Below are positions 25,015 to 33,451 of a stretch of 64,000 bases of DNA, in pieces. The stretch lies in NCBI RefSeq assembly GCF_021044625.1, contig NZ_CP087999.1, positions 1,443,001 to 1,507,000 on the forward strand, read 5' to 3'. The stretch comes from Geomonas sp. RF6. GTDB lineage: Bacteria; Desulfobacterota; Desulfuromonadia; Geobacterales; Geobacteraceae. Every line of letters starts with the position of its first letter. Position 1 is the first letter of the stretch. The position numbers and the translations under genes are program-made. Below the pieces are notes generated by a model. The model had not been told where the DNA came from and did no database searches. It saw only the letters and a program-made list of their open reading frames with translations.

Positions 25015-25767
25015 ATGACAACAGACGTACTCAGGGTGCAGGGGATCGCCGCCGGCTACCATGGCAGCACGGCGTTCAGCGATGTAAGCTTCAGCGTCGA
25101 GCCCGGAAGCTACATCGGGATCTGCGGCCCCAACGGCTCCGGAAAGAGCACCCTTATCAAGACGATTCTCGGCCTCTTGCCGGTGCAGCGGGGGGAGATC
25201 TCCCTCTTCGGCACGCCGCAGGTGAAGTTTCGCCGCTGGGAACGGATCGGCTACCTGCCGCAGGGTCTGCAGTTTTTCAACCCGCATTTCCCGGCGACGG
25301 TGAACGAGGTTGTGCGGCTGGGGAGGCTCTCGGTGAAAAGCTTTCCGAAGCGCTTCGGCCGCGAGGACGATCATGCGGTGAATCGCACCCTGGAGTGGAT
25401 GGGTATCGGCCACATCCGCGGGAAGATGATCGGCGAGCTCTCCGGGGGGTTGCGGCAGCGGGTCCTCCTGGCACGGGCGCTGGTGAACCAGCCGGAGCTC
25501 CTGGTGCTGGACGAGCCGACCACGGCGCTCGATCCTGAGACGAGGGAGAGCTTCTACAAGATCGTCTATGAGATGAACCGGGAACACCGCACCTCCGTGC
25601 TCCTTGTCACCCACGACACCGCCACGATAGGGAACTATGCCTCGCACATGCTCTATCTGGACAAGCGCGTCGTCTTCTACGGCGACTTCGACCAGTTCTG
25701 CAGATCCACGGAGATGACCGACTACTTCGGCTCCCACGTGCAGCACCTGGTATGTCACCGGCACTAA
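25015..25767 (+). CDS. znuC: Zinc/manganese ABC transporter ATP-binding protein
   Basis: 250 residues. Walker A GPNGSGKST, signature LSGGLRQRVLLARAL, Walker B LLVLDEPTTALD and switch H in LLVTHDT are all present. The C-terminus ends in a histidine-containing tail (HVQHLVCHRH), common in ZnuC. ATG 25015 follows AGGAA; an ATG at 24994 directly after the regulator stop is the alternative. It pairs with the ZnuB permease downstream. No ZnuA binding protein is in the window. Confidence 0.92.
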   Translation: MTTDVLRVQGIAAGYHGSTAFSDVSFSVEPGSYIGICGPNGSGKSTLIKTILGLLPVQRGEISLFGTPQVKFRRWERIGYLPQGLQFFNPHFPATVNEVVRLGRLSVKSFPKRFGREDDHAVNRTLEWMGIGHIRGKMIGELSGGLRQRVLLARALVNQPELLVLDEPTTALDPETRESFYKIVYEMNREHRTSVLLVTHDTATIGNYASHMLYLDKRVVFYGDFDQFCRSTEMTDYFGSHVQHLVCHRH

Positions 25768-25777
25768 AAAACATTCT

Positions 25778-25850
25778 CCGCAGCTGACGCAGATTGACGC
25801 AGATTCTGTTTTGAGTTTCTAATAATCTGCGAAATCTGCGTCATCTGCGG
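25778..25850. repeat. Inverted CGCAGAT repeat between znuC and znuB
   Basis: CCGCAGCTGACGCAGATT (25778-) and AATCTGCGTCATCTGCGG (-25850) form an imperfect 27-bp inverted repeat with internal CGCAGATT units. It could form a hairpin modulating znuB expression. Confidence 0.75.
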
Positions 25851-25865
25851 ACAAGGAAGTTGGTA

Positions 25866-26702
25866 ATGAACATATCGGAAATGCTCAGCTACGGCTTCAT
25901 GCAGCGGGCGCTGATCGGCGGATCCCTCATCGCGATCCTCTGCTCCGTCCTCGGCGTCTTTCTCGTGCTGCGCCGCCTCTCGCTGATAGGGGACGGGCTC
26001 GCCCACGTCACCTTCGGCAGTGTCGCGCTCGCCCTCTTCATGCGCCTGCGCTCCTTCCACGCCACCATCGCCATCATACCGGTCGTCCTCATCTGCGCCC
26101 TCGGCATACTGAAGCTCGCGGAAAAGGCGCGCATCTACGGAGACGCCGCCATCGGCATAGTCTCGGCAGTGGGGATTGCCAGCGGCGTCATGCTCGCCAG
26201 TGTCGCCGGCGGCTTCAACGTTGACCTCTTCAGCTACCTCTTCGGCAACATCCTCTCCATTAGCGAGAGCGAGCTCGTCATCTCCGCCGTCCTCTTCGCC
26301 ATCGTCATGACCGGCGTCGTCGTTTTCTACAACGACCTTTTCGCCAGCACCTTCGATGAGGAACTCGCCAAAAGCAGCGGCATCAACACGGAGCGGATCA
26401 ACGCGGTGCTGGTCCTTCTGACGGCACTTACCGTCGTGCTCGCCATGAAAGTCGTGGGGATCATGCTCATCTCCGCACTCCTCATCCTTCCGGCGGTGAC
26501 GGCCCTGCAGCTGGCCAAAGGGTTCAAGACCGCCATCGCCTTCGCCTGTCTTACCGGCGTCGCCACGGTGGTGGCGGGAATCAGCCTCTCCTTCGTCATG
26601 AACCTCCCGAGCGGCGCCACCATCGTCATGATGAACTTCTTCGCCCTCGTTTGCGCATTCCTGTGCCGCCTCCTGCTCGCAGTCAGAAGAGGAGCCCACT
26701 AG
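25866..26702 (+). CDS. znuB: Zinc/manganese ABC transporter permease
   Basis: 278 residues, about eight hydrophobic segments, ABC-3 family: RRLSLIGDGLAHVTFGSVAL, FGNILSISESELV, and KVVGIMLISALLILPAVTALQLA. It forms the membrane channel for the ZnuC ATPase. AAGGAAG precedes ATG 25866. A 98-nt gap with an inverted repeat separates it from znuC. Confidence 0.93.
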   Translation: MNISEMLSYGFMQRALIGGSLIAILCSVLGVFLVLRRLSLIGDGLAHVTFGSVALALFMRLRSFHATIAIIPVVLICALGILKLAEKARIYGDAAIGIVSAVGIASGVMLASVAGGFNVDLFSYLFGNILSISESELVISAVLFAIVMTGVVVFYNDLFASTFDEELAKSSGINTERINAVLVLLTALTVVLAMKVVGIMLISALLILPAVTALQLAKGFKTAIAFACLTGVATVVAGISLSFVMNLPSGATIVMMNFFALVCAFLCRLLLAVRRGAH

Positions 26703-26799
26703 CTCCGCTTCCGACGTTTCACCCTTTACCTTTCCCCTGCTGCTGCCGATATGGTCTAGAAGGCGGTTCTGCACCGCCACGTCGCAAAAGGGGCATCGA

Positions 26800-27945
26800 G
26801 TGATACCAGACCAGTCGTGGGCAAAAGATGAGGTACAGGCGCGCTACAGCGGCTACCACAAGACGTTCGGCACCGTCTCCTATCTCCTCGTCACCCTGGC
26901 ACTCCTCGATCTCGCCGTCTCCCCCCTCTCGGGGAGTGAGGCGGGTGTTCCCTGCGTCTGCTGTGCCATCCTCCTCGCCTATTACTGGGGGACCGGGCTC
27001 ATGCGGATCACCCCGGAGAACGGCCGCTCACGCACCCTCCTCGACCTCTTCGTCCTTCTTTTCTTTGTGACCGGCATCTGCTCCTTCACGGGAAAGACGG
27101 CGAGCCCATTTTACCCCTTGAACTACCTGATATTGATGGCGGGAGCGCTGACGCAGGGGGCGCGCAGCAGCTACCTCCTGGCCGCCTTTTCCATATCGTG
27201 CTGCGCCATTCTTGCCGCCACCGAAGGGGACGATGCGGCGCGGACGCTAGTGGGGCACCTGCCGGAATTTGTCTCCTTTGCCCTCATCACACATCTCGGG
27301 GCACTCCTGGCGGGAGAAGCAGGCAGGGCGCGACGGGAGGTGGAGCGCCTCTCCCTCACGGATGATCTCACCTCCCTGCACAACATGCGCAGCTTCCATG
27401 CGCTCGCCGAGCAGCAGGAAAAGATGGCGAAGCGTTACTCCAAAGCTTTCGCCATCTGCATGCTCGACAGCGACAACCTGAAAAGGATCAATGACAGATT
27501 CGGTCATATGGCGGGTACGGAACTCATCAAGTGGACCGCGCGCATCATCGAGAAGAACATCCGGGAATGCGACGTCGCCGCCCGCTTCGGCGGCGATGAA
27601 TTCATCATCCTCTACAGCGAGCACGACAAGCACCAGATCTTCCCCGCCGTAGAGAGGATAGTACATGCGATGGCGACAACACCTTTCTTCTTCGAAGGGC
27701 ACCGGCTCACCTGCACCGTCTCCGCCGGCCTCGCCTCCTTCCCCGAGGACGGCAGCTCCCTGAAGGAAGTGATGGCGAACGCCGACATCGCGGTGTACCA
27801 GAGCAAGGAACGCGGGAAGAATCAGGCGACGATGTACGGGTCTGCGCTGCCGCACGAGGTGGCCCGGCGCCGCGCCGGAGCAATCGTTTCCGCCGGAACC
27901 ACGACAGACGTGAGGTTCGAAGAAAGAAGCTCCGCCCTCGAGTAG
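26800..27945 (+). CDS. Membrane diguanylate cyclase (GGDEF)
   Basis: 381 residues. Five to six hydrophobic segments (about 25-170) form an N-terminal sensor region, followed by a GGDEF domain with RFGGDEF and an inhibitory I-site RECD at the usual distance. LTDDLTSLHNMRSF and DSDNLKRINDRFGHMAG are the other conserved motifs, so it should be active in c-di-GMP synthesis. The start is GTG 26800 with AAAAGGGG upstream. A hairpin GGCGGT/ACCGCC lies in the leader at 26762-26778. Confidence 0.93.
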   Translation: MIPDQSWAKDEVQARYSGYHKTFGTVSYLLVTLALLDLAVSPLSGSEAGVPCVCCAILLAYYWGTGLMRITPENGRSRTLLDLFVLLFFVTGICSFTGKTASPFYPLNYLILMAGALTQGARSSYLLAAFSISCCAILAATEGDDAARTLVGHLPEFVSFALITHLGALLAGEAGRARREVERLSLTDDLTSLHNMRSFHALAEQQEKMAKRYSKAFAICMLDSDNLKRINDRFGHMAGTELIKWTARIIEKNIRECDVAARFGGDEFIILYSEHDKHQIFPAVERIVHAMATTPFFFEGHRLTCTVSAGLASFPEDGSSLKEVMANADIAVYQSKERGKNQATMYGSALPHEVARRRAGAIVSAGTTTDVRFEERSSALE

Positions 27946-27960
27946 CTGCCGCATTCGCAG

Positions 27961-28137
27961 CACCCCATCCCCCACCTGTCCTCCCCCTTGAAAGGGGAGG
28001 GACGCCCCGCCGGCGGAGTCGCAGAATTCCTGTGTTTTTCGCGGCAAGCACCACCTCTACAGCCAGTCCCGCACCTCAGCCAGGATCCTCGCGTCCCCTC
28101 CCTTTCAAGGGGAGGGACAGGGTGGGGATGGGGTGGA
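27961..28137. repeat. Pair of family B palindromes
   Basis: One copy at about 27961-28004 (CACCCCATCCCCCACCTGTC...) and an opposed one at about 28097-28137 (CCCTCCCTTTCAAGGGGAGG...). They lie in the 337-nt gap between the diguanylate cyclase and cls, where I see no gene. Confidence 0.8.
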
Positions 28138-28163
28138 GACGCCGCCTTTTCCAGCACAGCCCT

Positions 28164-28263
28164 TAGGCCGGGATAAGCCGCCAGGCGTTCCCGGCAGTCC
28201 ACCTCCGACGCACCCGCGCGCGGCAGCGAATGCCGGAAACGCTACGCTTATTCCGGCCTACAT
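28164..28263. repeat. Pair of REP-like palindromes (family A)
   Basis: Two opposed copies, 28164-28198 (TAGGCCGGGATAAGCCG...) and 28231-28263 (TGCCGGAAACGCTACGC...), just 3' of cls on the minus strand. Confidence 0.8.
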
Positions 28264-28282
28264 CCTCCGAAAGAATGGATTT

Positions 28283-29695
28283 TCACAGGTAAGGGGAAAA
28301 GAGCTTCGCCGCGCCATCCCGCAGCTTCGTTGGCAGGGGCCTCGAATCGACCTCCTTGAGGGTCGTCTGGTGCGATCCGGCCATCGCCTGGATGCAGTGA
28401 TGCTCCAGGAGCTGCGCGAATCTCACGTCGTACACCTCGAGGTTCAGCTCGAAATTGAGGCGCAGGCTGCGCGGGTCGAGGTTGGCGCTGCCGATGAGAC
28501 TCCAGCTGCCGTCAACGGTCATGAACTTCGTGTGCACAAAGGGTGGGGGCTGCAGGTAGACCCTGATTCCGTGCTGCAAAAGTTCCCACAGGTAGGCGCG
28601 AGTCGCCCACTGGACGAAAGGGAGGTTGTTTTTGCCCGGAAGGACCAGCACGACCGCCACCCCTCGCAGCGCGGCGGTCACCAGCGCCGAGATCAGCGCC
28701 CGGTCCGGGATGAAGTACGGGGTGACGATCATCACCCTCTGCCTCGCGCAAGAGATGGCGCCGAGGATGATCCAGTTGAGCTTGCGGAACTCCTTGTCCG
28801 GCCCGTCGCTCACCGCCCGCACAAGGGCCCTTCCCGGGAGTTCCTGCGGGTAGAGGGGCGCCTGGAGCAACTCGCCGGTGGCAAAGCGCCAGTCATCGAG
28901 AAAGGTTGCTTCCAGATCCGTCACCACCGGGCCGACGACCCGGAAATGGAGGTCCCGGACGTAGCGCTCGCCGCTCCTTGAGAGGTGCCGGTCCCCGATG
29001 TTCATCCCGCCGGTGAAGCCGAGGGTCCCGTCCACCACCAGGATCTTCCTGTGGTTGCGCAGGTTGAGATACCCTCCTGGGCGCAGAGGGAGGAACCTCG
29101 CAAAGCGCACCCCCGTCCCCTTCAGGAGCTCCGCTGCCGTCGTGCGCGAATACTTTTCCCCCAGGCTGTCCACGATCACCCGCACCACCACGCCTCGCTG
29201 TACCGCCTCCTTCAATTCATGTACAAAGCGGCGGCCGGTCTCATCCCCGTCGAAGATATAGGTGCACAGGTGGACGCTGCGCTTTGCCGCCGCAATAGCC
29301 TCCAGCATCGCGGGATAGGCGTCCTCCCCGTTCTCCAGCGGCTCGATGGCGTTCCCCGGCGAGAGCGGTGAGCTCACGACCCGGTCGGAAAGGACCCGCA
29401 ACTCCCGCAGAAAGCGCAGCTCTTCGGGGAGCGGCGCCACCACCTGCGGAGCCTCCGGATGCTGGAGCCTGGGAGCCGGCTTCCCCCTGCGATGCCAGCG
29501 TCTCGCCCTGCTGTAGATCCTGTTCACCCCCATCCCCCAGTAGGCGAGCGGCCCCACGAGCGGGAAGACGAGGCAGGTAATGATCCACCCCACCGACGAC
29601 CGCGGGTCCCGCTTGTTTATGAGGGCGTGCCCGGCCGAGACGATGGAGAAGAAGGCCAGCGCCAGGGCGAGCAGTATGTAGAAGAGGTAGTACAA
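28283..29695 (-). CDS. cls: Cardiolipin synthase
   Basis: 470 residues. Two N-terminal membrane helices (MYYLFYILLALALAFFSIVS; VGWIITCLVFPLVGPLAYW) precede two phospholipase-D domains with HKD motifs HRKILVVD...GGMN and HTKFMTVD...GSANLD. It joins two phosphatidylglycerol molecules to make cardiolipin in the inner membrane. The start is TTG 29695 with GGAGG two to six bases upstream; no in-frame ATG gives the first helix. Confidence 0.93.
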   Translation of the reverse strand: MYYLFYILLALALAFFSIVSAGHALINKRDPRSSVGWIITCLVFPLVGPLAYWGMGVNRIYSRARRWHRRGKPAPRLQHPEAPQVVAPLPEELRFLRELRVLSDRVVSSPLSPGNAIEPLENGEDAYPAMLEAIAAAKRSVHLCTYIFDGDETGRRFVHELKEAVQRGVVVRVIVDSLGEKYSRTTAAELLKGTGVRFARFLPLRPGGYLNLRNHRKILVVDGTLGFTGGMNIGDRHLSRSGERYVRDLHFRVVGPVVTDLEATFLDDWRFATGELLQAPLYPQELPGRALVRAVSDGPDKEFRKLNWIILGAISCARQRVMIVTPYFIPDRALISALVTAALRGVAVVLVLPGKNNLPFVQWATRAYLWELLQHGIRVYLQPPPFVHTKFMTVDGSWSLIGSANLDPRSLRLNFELNLEVYDVRFAQLLEHHCIQAMAGSHQTTLKEVDSRPLPTKLRDGAAKLFSPYL

Positions 29696-29754
29696 GGATC
29701 CTCCGCAAAAGGTATCCCAGTTCCAATTAGGTGGTCTTGTGGCCTAGCAAAGGG

Positions 29755-29787
29755 AAATCCCCCCTGTCCCCCCTTCGCAAAGGGGGG
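29755..29787. repeat. GC-rich palindromic repeat, family C
   Basis: AAATCCCCCCTGTCCCCCC then TTCGCAAAGGGGGG, between cls and the selenoprotein gene. Confidence 0.8.
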
Positions 29788-29836
29788 AACGTGTGGTGGA
29801 TATTAACTGTAGGTTCCACGGTTTCCGGATGTTCCG

Positions 29837-29867
29837 AAAAAAAGGGGGACGGTTGTGCCGTCCCCCT
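29837..29867 (-). terminator. Intrinsic terminator of the selenoprotein gene
   Basis: On the minus strand AGGGGGACGG, loop CACAA, CCGTCCCCCT is followed directly by TTTTTT. It lies about 40 nt after the stop at 29910. Confidence 0.9.
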
Positions 29868-29909
29868 GGGTAAAGCAGATACGCTGCGGGTGCAGTTGCC
29901 AATGACGTG

Positions 29910-30470
29910 CTAGAGGAGACGGTACGGCAGCGCCCTGCGGGTCCACTCGCTGTCGGGGTACTGGCTGGAGAGCTGCTCATACGTCTGCTTCAGGAGCTGC
30001 GCATCGTGGGTGGCCTTGAACTTCGCCACTCCTTTGAGATAGAGAGCCTCCGGCGCCGCGCCGCTCTTCGGATAGAGCATGCCGAGGGTATTCAGCTGGA
30101 CTACCGCGTCGTCGTACTTGCCGTTGTCGAAGGCGACCTTGGAAATACCCAGGAGCAGCGAGGCAAGAAGTTCTTCAGGCGGCAGGTACCCCACCGTCCT
30201 GTTGTGCTCTTCGCCGTTCTCGTCGAGGATTACCAAGGTCGGCGTCCACTGTACCTTGAAGTCGGAGGAGAGGGGCTGGGCGTTTGCAGGCACCCTCAGG
30301 GGAATAACCTTTTCCGTGATGAACTGCGCTACAGCATTGTCGGGATACGAAACCGCATCCATCTGTTGGCAGCCAATTCAACCGGGGCTGTAGAAATCGA
30401 GGAGCACCGGTCTGTGCTCTTCCTTGGCCCGGGAGAGTGCCGTGGCCATGTCAGATTCCCATCTGATCAT
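29910..30470 (-). CDS. Thioredoxin-fold selenoprotein (UGA-encoded Sec, UxxC)
   Basis: 186 residues if the in-frame TGA at codon 31 (30378-30380) is read as selenocysteine. The context is LLDFYSPG-U-IGCQQMDAV, where U31 takes the place of the first catalytic cysteine of a thioredoxin CxxC and C34 is the second. WTPTLVILD supplies the cis-proline of the thioredoxin fold. Residues from about 105 form a TPR-like helical tail. ATG 30470 has a strong AAGGAGG seven bases upstream, which supports translation through the TGA. An 18-nt hairpin sits 18-35 nt after the TGA. A conventional call would begin at the internal ATG 30362 and lose the active site. It has its own terminator. Role: probably a cytoplasmic thiol/selenol oxidoreductase (no signal peptide). 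Confidence 0.88.
30343..30360 (-). promoter_or_regulatory. Candidate bacterial SECIS hairpin
   Basis: On the minus strand GGATGCG, loop GTTT, CGTATCC forms a 7-bp stem with one G-U pair and a small loop beginning with G. It starts 18 nt after the UGA. Size, position and loop match the general bacterial SECIS pattern bound by SelB. Confidence 0.75.
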
Positions 30471-30509
30471 CAGAAAGCCTCCTTATACTGAAGAGATAGC
30501 GGTTCTCTA

Positions 30510-30560
30510 CTGCAAGACTAACTGTCCCCCCAATGCTGTCAAGGCCGTTACGTCTTGCAG
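30510..30560. promoter_or_regulatory. Inverted repeat in the selenoprotein-rsmB divergent region
   Basis: CTGCAAGAC (30510-30518) and GTCTTGCAG (30552-30560) are perfect inverted arms, extended by one base outward and by TAAC/GTTA inward with one base offset. The right arm covers the -35 of the rsmB promoter. Confidence 0.5.
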
Positions 30561-30582
30561 TTTTGGGCGCAATGCTTATAAT
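30555..30582 (+). promoter_or_regulatory. Predicted rsmB promoter
   Basis: TTGCAG (30555-30560), 16-nt spacer, consensus TATAAT (30577-30582), 86 nt before the rsmB start. Confidence 0.6.
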
Positions 30583-30667
30583 GATCCCGCAAATCTGGGG
30601 GCGCGGAGCCGCATTCCATCCCCTTCAGAGAAGGAAGCAAAAGAAGTAACCGGAAAGAGGGAGCCAC

Positions 30668-32026
30668 TTGTCCACCAAAAATCCACGGCGCGCCGCCTTT
30701 GAAATCCTGCTGCGCATCGAAAAAGAAAAGTCCTTTGCCGATCTCCTCATTGATCTCGAACTCTCCAAGGGCGCCATTGTCGGAGCGGACCGCGGGCTGC
30801 TGACCGAGCTGGTCTACGGCGTGCTGCGCCGCCAGGGGACGCTCGACCACATCCTCGGGCAGTTTTCCAAGCAGCGCCCGGCAAAGCTGGAACTCACCGT
30901 CCTCCTTCTGCTGAGGCTGGGGGCCTACCAGGTCTTCTTCCTCGACCGCGTCCCGGTTTCCGCCGCGGTGAACGAGACGGTGAACCTCGCGAAGGAGATA
31001 GTGCCGCGCGCTGCAGGTTTCATCAATGCCGTACTGCGCAACGCCCTCAGGGGAAAGGACGGGATCACCTACCCCGATCCTGCGACGCAACCCGCGGAGT
31101 ACCTTGCCGCCCGCTACTCGCACCCCACCTGGCTCACCCGCCAGTGGTGCGACCAGCTTGGTTTCGCCGAGGCGGAGGAACTGGCGGCCGCCATGGCGGA
31201 GCCCGCCCCCCTGACACTCAGGGCGAACACGCTGAAGACGGACAGGGACGCCCTGGCGGAACGGCTGGAGAAGGAAGGAGTCTCATGCTCCCCCACTCGC
31301 TGGTCAAAGCAGGGGGTGCGTATCAGCAACTCCGGCCCCATCACCAGGCTCCCCTCCTTCGCCGAGGGGCTCTTTACGGTACAGGACGAGTCGAGCCAGC
31401 TCGCCCCCCTCTTCCTCGACCCTCAGCCGGGGGATCGCGTCCTCGATGCCTGCGCCGCGCCGGGGGGGAAAACCACCCAGATAGCGCAGCTCATGGGGGA
31501 CCGCGGCGAGATCTGCGCCTGCGACATGCACTCGAAGAAGCTGCGCCTGATAAAGGAGACCTGCGACAGGCTCGGGATCCAGAGCGTGCGGACCTTCACA
31601 ATGGATGCGGCGATTCCCAGTCCCGCTATTTCCGAGGTGCGCTTCCAGCGCGTCCTCGTCGACGCCCCCTGCTCCGGACTCGGCGTCCTGAGGCGCCACC
31701 CGGAAGGAAAATGGTGGCGCACCCGGGCGGAGCTTCTGAACCTTGCCACCGGGCAGCTTGCGATCCTGGAAAACCTCGCGCAATACCTGGAGCCCGGTGG
31801 CACCCTGCTTTATGCCACCTGCTCTACCAGTTTTGAGGAGAATGAAAACGTGGTGCAGCGCTTCCTCGCGGGGCATCCGGAATTCGAGGCGGAGAACCTC
31901 GCCGCCCTCTTCCCTGAGTACTCAGAGCTCATGACCAAAGAGGGCTATTTCAGGAGCTGGCCGCACCGCGGCGGCATGGACGGCTTCTTCGCTGCAAGAC
32001 TGAAAAAAAAGGGATCGGAAAATTAG
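30668..32026 (+). CDS. rsmB: 16S rRNA (cytosine-967-C5) methyltransferase
   Basis: 452 residues. An N-terminal NusB-like helical domain (about 1-130) precedes a Fmu/NOL1 methyltransferase domain with DACAAPGGKTTQIAQLM (SAM site), DAPCSGLGVLRRHPE (C335) and YATCSTSFEENE (catalytic C385). The start is TTG 30668 with AGAGGGAG five bases upstream. It is followed by rpe about 100 nt downstream. Confidence 0.94.
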   Translation: MSTKNPRRAAFEILLRIEKEKSFADLLIDLELSKGAIVGADRGLLTELVYGVLRRQGTLDHILGQFSKQRPAKLELTVLLLLRLGAYQVFFLDRVPVSAAVNETVNLAKEIVPRAAGFINAVLRNALRGKDGITYPDPATQPAEYLAARYSHPTWLTRQWCDQLGFAEAEELAAAMAEPAPLTLRANTLKTDRDALAERLEKEGVSCSPTRWSKQGVRISNSGPITRLPSFAEGLFTVQDESSQLAPLFLDPQPGDRVLDACAAPGGKTTQIAQLMGDRGEICACDMHSKKLRLIKETCDRLGIQSVRTFTMDAAIPSPAISEVRFQRVLVDAPCSGLGVLRRHPEGKWWRTRAELLNLATGQLAILENLAQYLEPGGTLLYATCSTSFEENENVVQRFLAGHPEFEAENLAALFPEYSELMTKEGYFRSWPHRGGMDGFFAARLKKKGSEN

Positions 32027-32046
32027 GGACACAGTCGGTAGCAACG

Positions 32047-32071
32047 TCCCCTCCCGTCACGGGAGGGGGAA
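32047..32071. repeat. Short GC hairpin after rsmB
   Basis: CCCCTCCCG-TCA-CGGGAGGGG. It resembles the core of the family B palindromes and may terminate or pause rsmB transcription, though no T-tract follows. Confidence 0.6.
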
Positions 32072-32128
32072 CCTCAATCACAACCACTACGACTTCCCAA
32101 AGAACCCGAAAAAGCACAGGGAGAACGC

Positions 32129-32794
32129 ATGAAAAAGATAGCTCCGTCGATACTTTCCGCCGATTTTTCCCGCCTCGGGGAAGAGGTTGCCGCCATCGAG
32201 GCGGCCGGCGCCGACTACGTGCACGTCGACGTGATGGATGGACGCTTCGTGCCGAACATCACCATCGGGCCACTCGTGGTGGAGGCGGTCCGCCGCGTCA
32301 CGAAGCTTCCTCTCGACGTGCACCTGATGATCGCAGAGCCGGACCGCTACGTGGAATCGTTCGCGAAGGCAGGAGCGGACATCATCGTCGTCCACGCGGA
32401 GGCAACCCTCCACCTGCACCGCACCGTGCAGCTCATCAAGTCCCTCGGAAAGAAGGCCGGGGTGTCGCTCAACCCCGCCACGCCCCTGAACCACCTCGAG
32501 TACGTCCTCGAGGACCTCGACCTGGTGCTCCTCATGACGGTAAACCCGGGCTTCGGTGGGCAGTCCTTCATCGAGGCGTGCATCCCCAAGATCCAGGCGC
32601 TGCGCGGCATGCTGGACAAGCGCGGGCTGGAGACTGAGCTGGAGGTGGATGGCGGGGTGAAGATCTCCAACATCGGCCGGATAGCCCACGCCGGGGCCGA
32701 CGTCTTCGTGGCGGGAAGCGCCGTCTTTGAAAGCCCCGACTACGCCGCCACCATCGCAGAGCTGAAGAAAAAGGCGAAGGAGCCGATCCTGTGA
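32129..32794 (+). CDS. rpe: Ribulose-phosphate 3-epimerase
   Basis: 221 residues, TIM barrel. Motifs: [57 protein letters not shown], and [12 protein letters not shown]. It interconverts ribulose and xylulose 5-phosphates in the pentose phosphate pathway. The stop overlaps the next gene's GTG start by four bases (GTGA). Confidence 0.97.
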   Translation: MKKIAPSILSADFSRLGEEVAAIEAAGADYVHVDVMDGRFVPNITIGPLVVEAVRRVTKLPLDVHLMIAEPDRYVESFAKAGADIIVVHAEATLHLHRTVQLIKSLGKKAGVSLNPATPLNHLEYVLEDLDLVLLMTVNPGFGGQSFIEACIPKIQALRGMLDKRGLETELEVDGGVKISNIGRIAHAGADVFVAGSAVFESPDYAATIAELKKKAKEPIL

Positions 32795-33447
32795 CCTCGC
32801 CCGCGCCCCCGGCACACCCACGAAACGGTGCGACGGGGGCGCCCGGCTTACCTTCTGCGCTGCAAAAGGCGCTCGCCGCGCGCGAGCGCGTGCCGCTGGA
32901 GCCGGGATCGGTGCCGGCAGCAGTCCTTCTTCCCCTCTTCATTCGCCACGGCGAGTACCACATCCTCTTTACCAAGAGGACCTCGCACCTCACCCACCAC
33001 AGCGGCGAGATTTCCTTCCCCGGAGGCGTTGCTGAGCCTGAGGACCGCGATCCCGTTCAGACCGCGCTCCGGGAGACCCACGAGGAGTTGGGGATTCCCC
33101 CCGAAGACGTGGCGGTGCTCGGTATCCTCGACGACTTCCTCTCCATCCACGGCTATCTCGTTACGCCTGTTGTGGGAGTCATCCCGGCGGATCTCTCTCT
33201 CACCGTGAGCGAGCGGGAGATCGAGCGGGTCATCGAGGTCCCGCTGGGCCACCTTCTCGGGGAGGGGGCGATGCGGACGGAGCACTGGCCACCGTGGAAG
33301 GAGGGGGTGAAGCCGATGTACTTCTTTACCTGGCGCGGGGACGAGATCTGGGGACTGACGGCGAGGATTCTGAAGCAGTTTCTGGATGTCGTGGTGAAGT
33401 TGCCGGATGGGGTGGGAGTCTTCGGCGCCGGAAGCGCGCGGGCGTAA
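32791..33447 (+). CDS. Nudix hydrolase, CoA pyrophosphatase type (NudL-like)
   Basis: 218 residues. The NUDIX box [25 protein letters not shown] is complete (RE-T-HEE-LGI). The preceding [19 protein letters not shown] is the UPF0035 pattern of CoA pyrophosphatases, which cut CoA to phosphopantetheine and 3',5'-ADP. The start GTG 32791 overlaps the rpe stop; the first 30 residues are proline/alanine rich and may be a loose extension. It converges with the glycosylase gene four nt downstream. Confidence 0.9.
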   Translation: MTSPAPPAHPRNGATGAPGLPSALQKALAARERVPLEPGSVPAAVLLPLFIRHGEYHILFTKRTSHLTHHSGEISFPGGVAEPEDRDPVQTALRETHEELGIPPEDVAVLGILDDFLSIHGYLVTPVVGVIPADLSLTVSEREIERVIEVPLGHLLGEGAMRTEHWPPWKEGVKPMYFFTWRGDEIWGLTARILKQFLDVVVKLPDGVGVFGAGSARA

Positions 33448-33451
33448 TGAT

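Noticed and set aside
26740-26799. c-di-GMP riboswitch before the diguanylate cyclase
   Set aside because: Only a simple GGCGGT/ACCGCC hairpin is present; the conserved GEMM core is not seen.
30362-30381. Treating the TGA at 30378-30380 as a stop, with the thioredoxin-like gene starting at ATG 30362 or being a pseudogene
   Set aside because: The upstream codons complete the thioredoxin motif and have a strong ribosome site; the TGA falls exactly on the catalytic cysteine and a SECIS-like hairpin follows.
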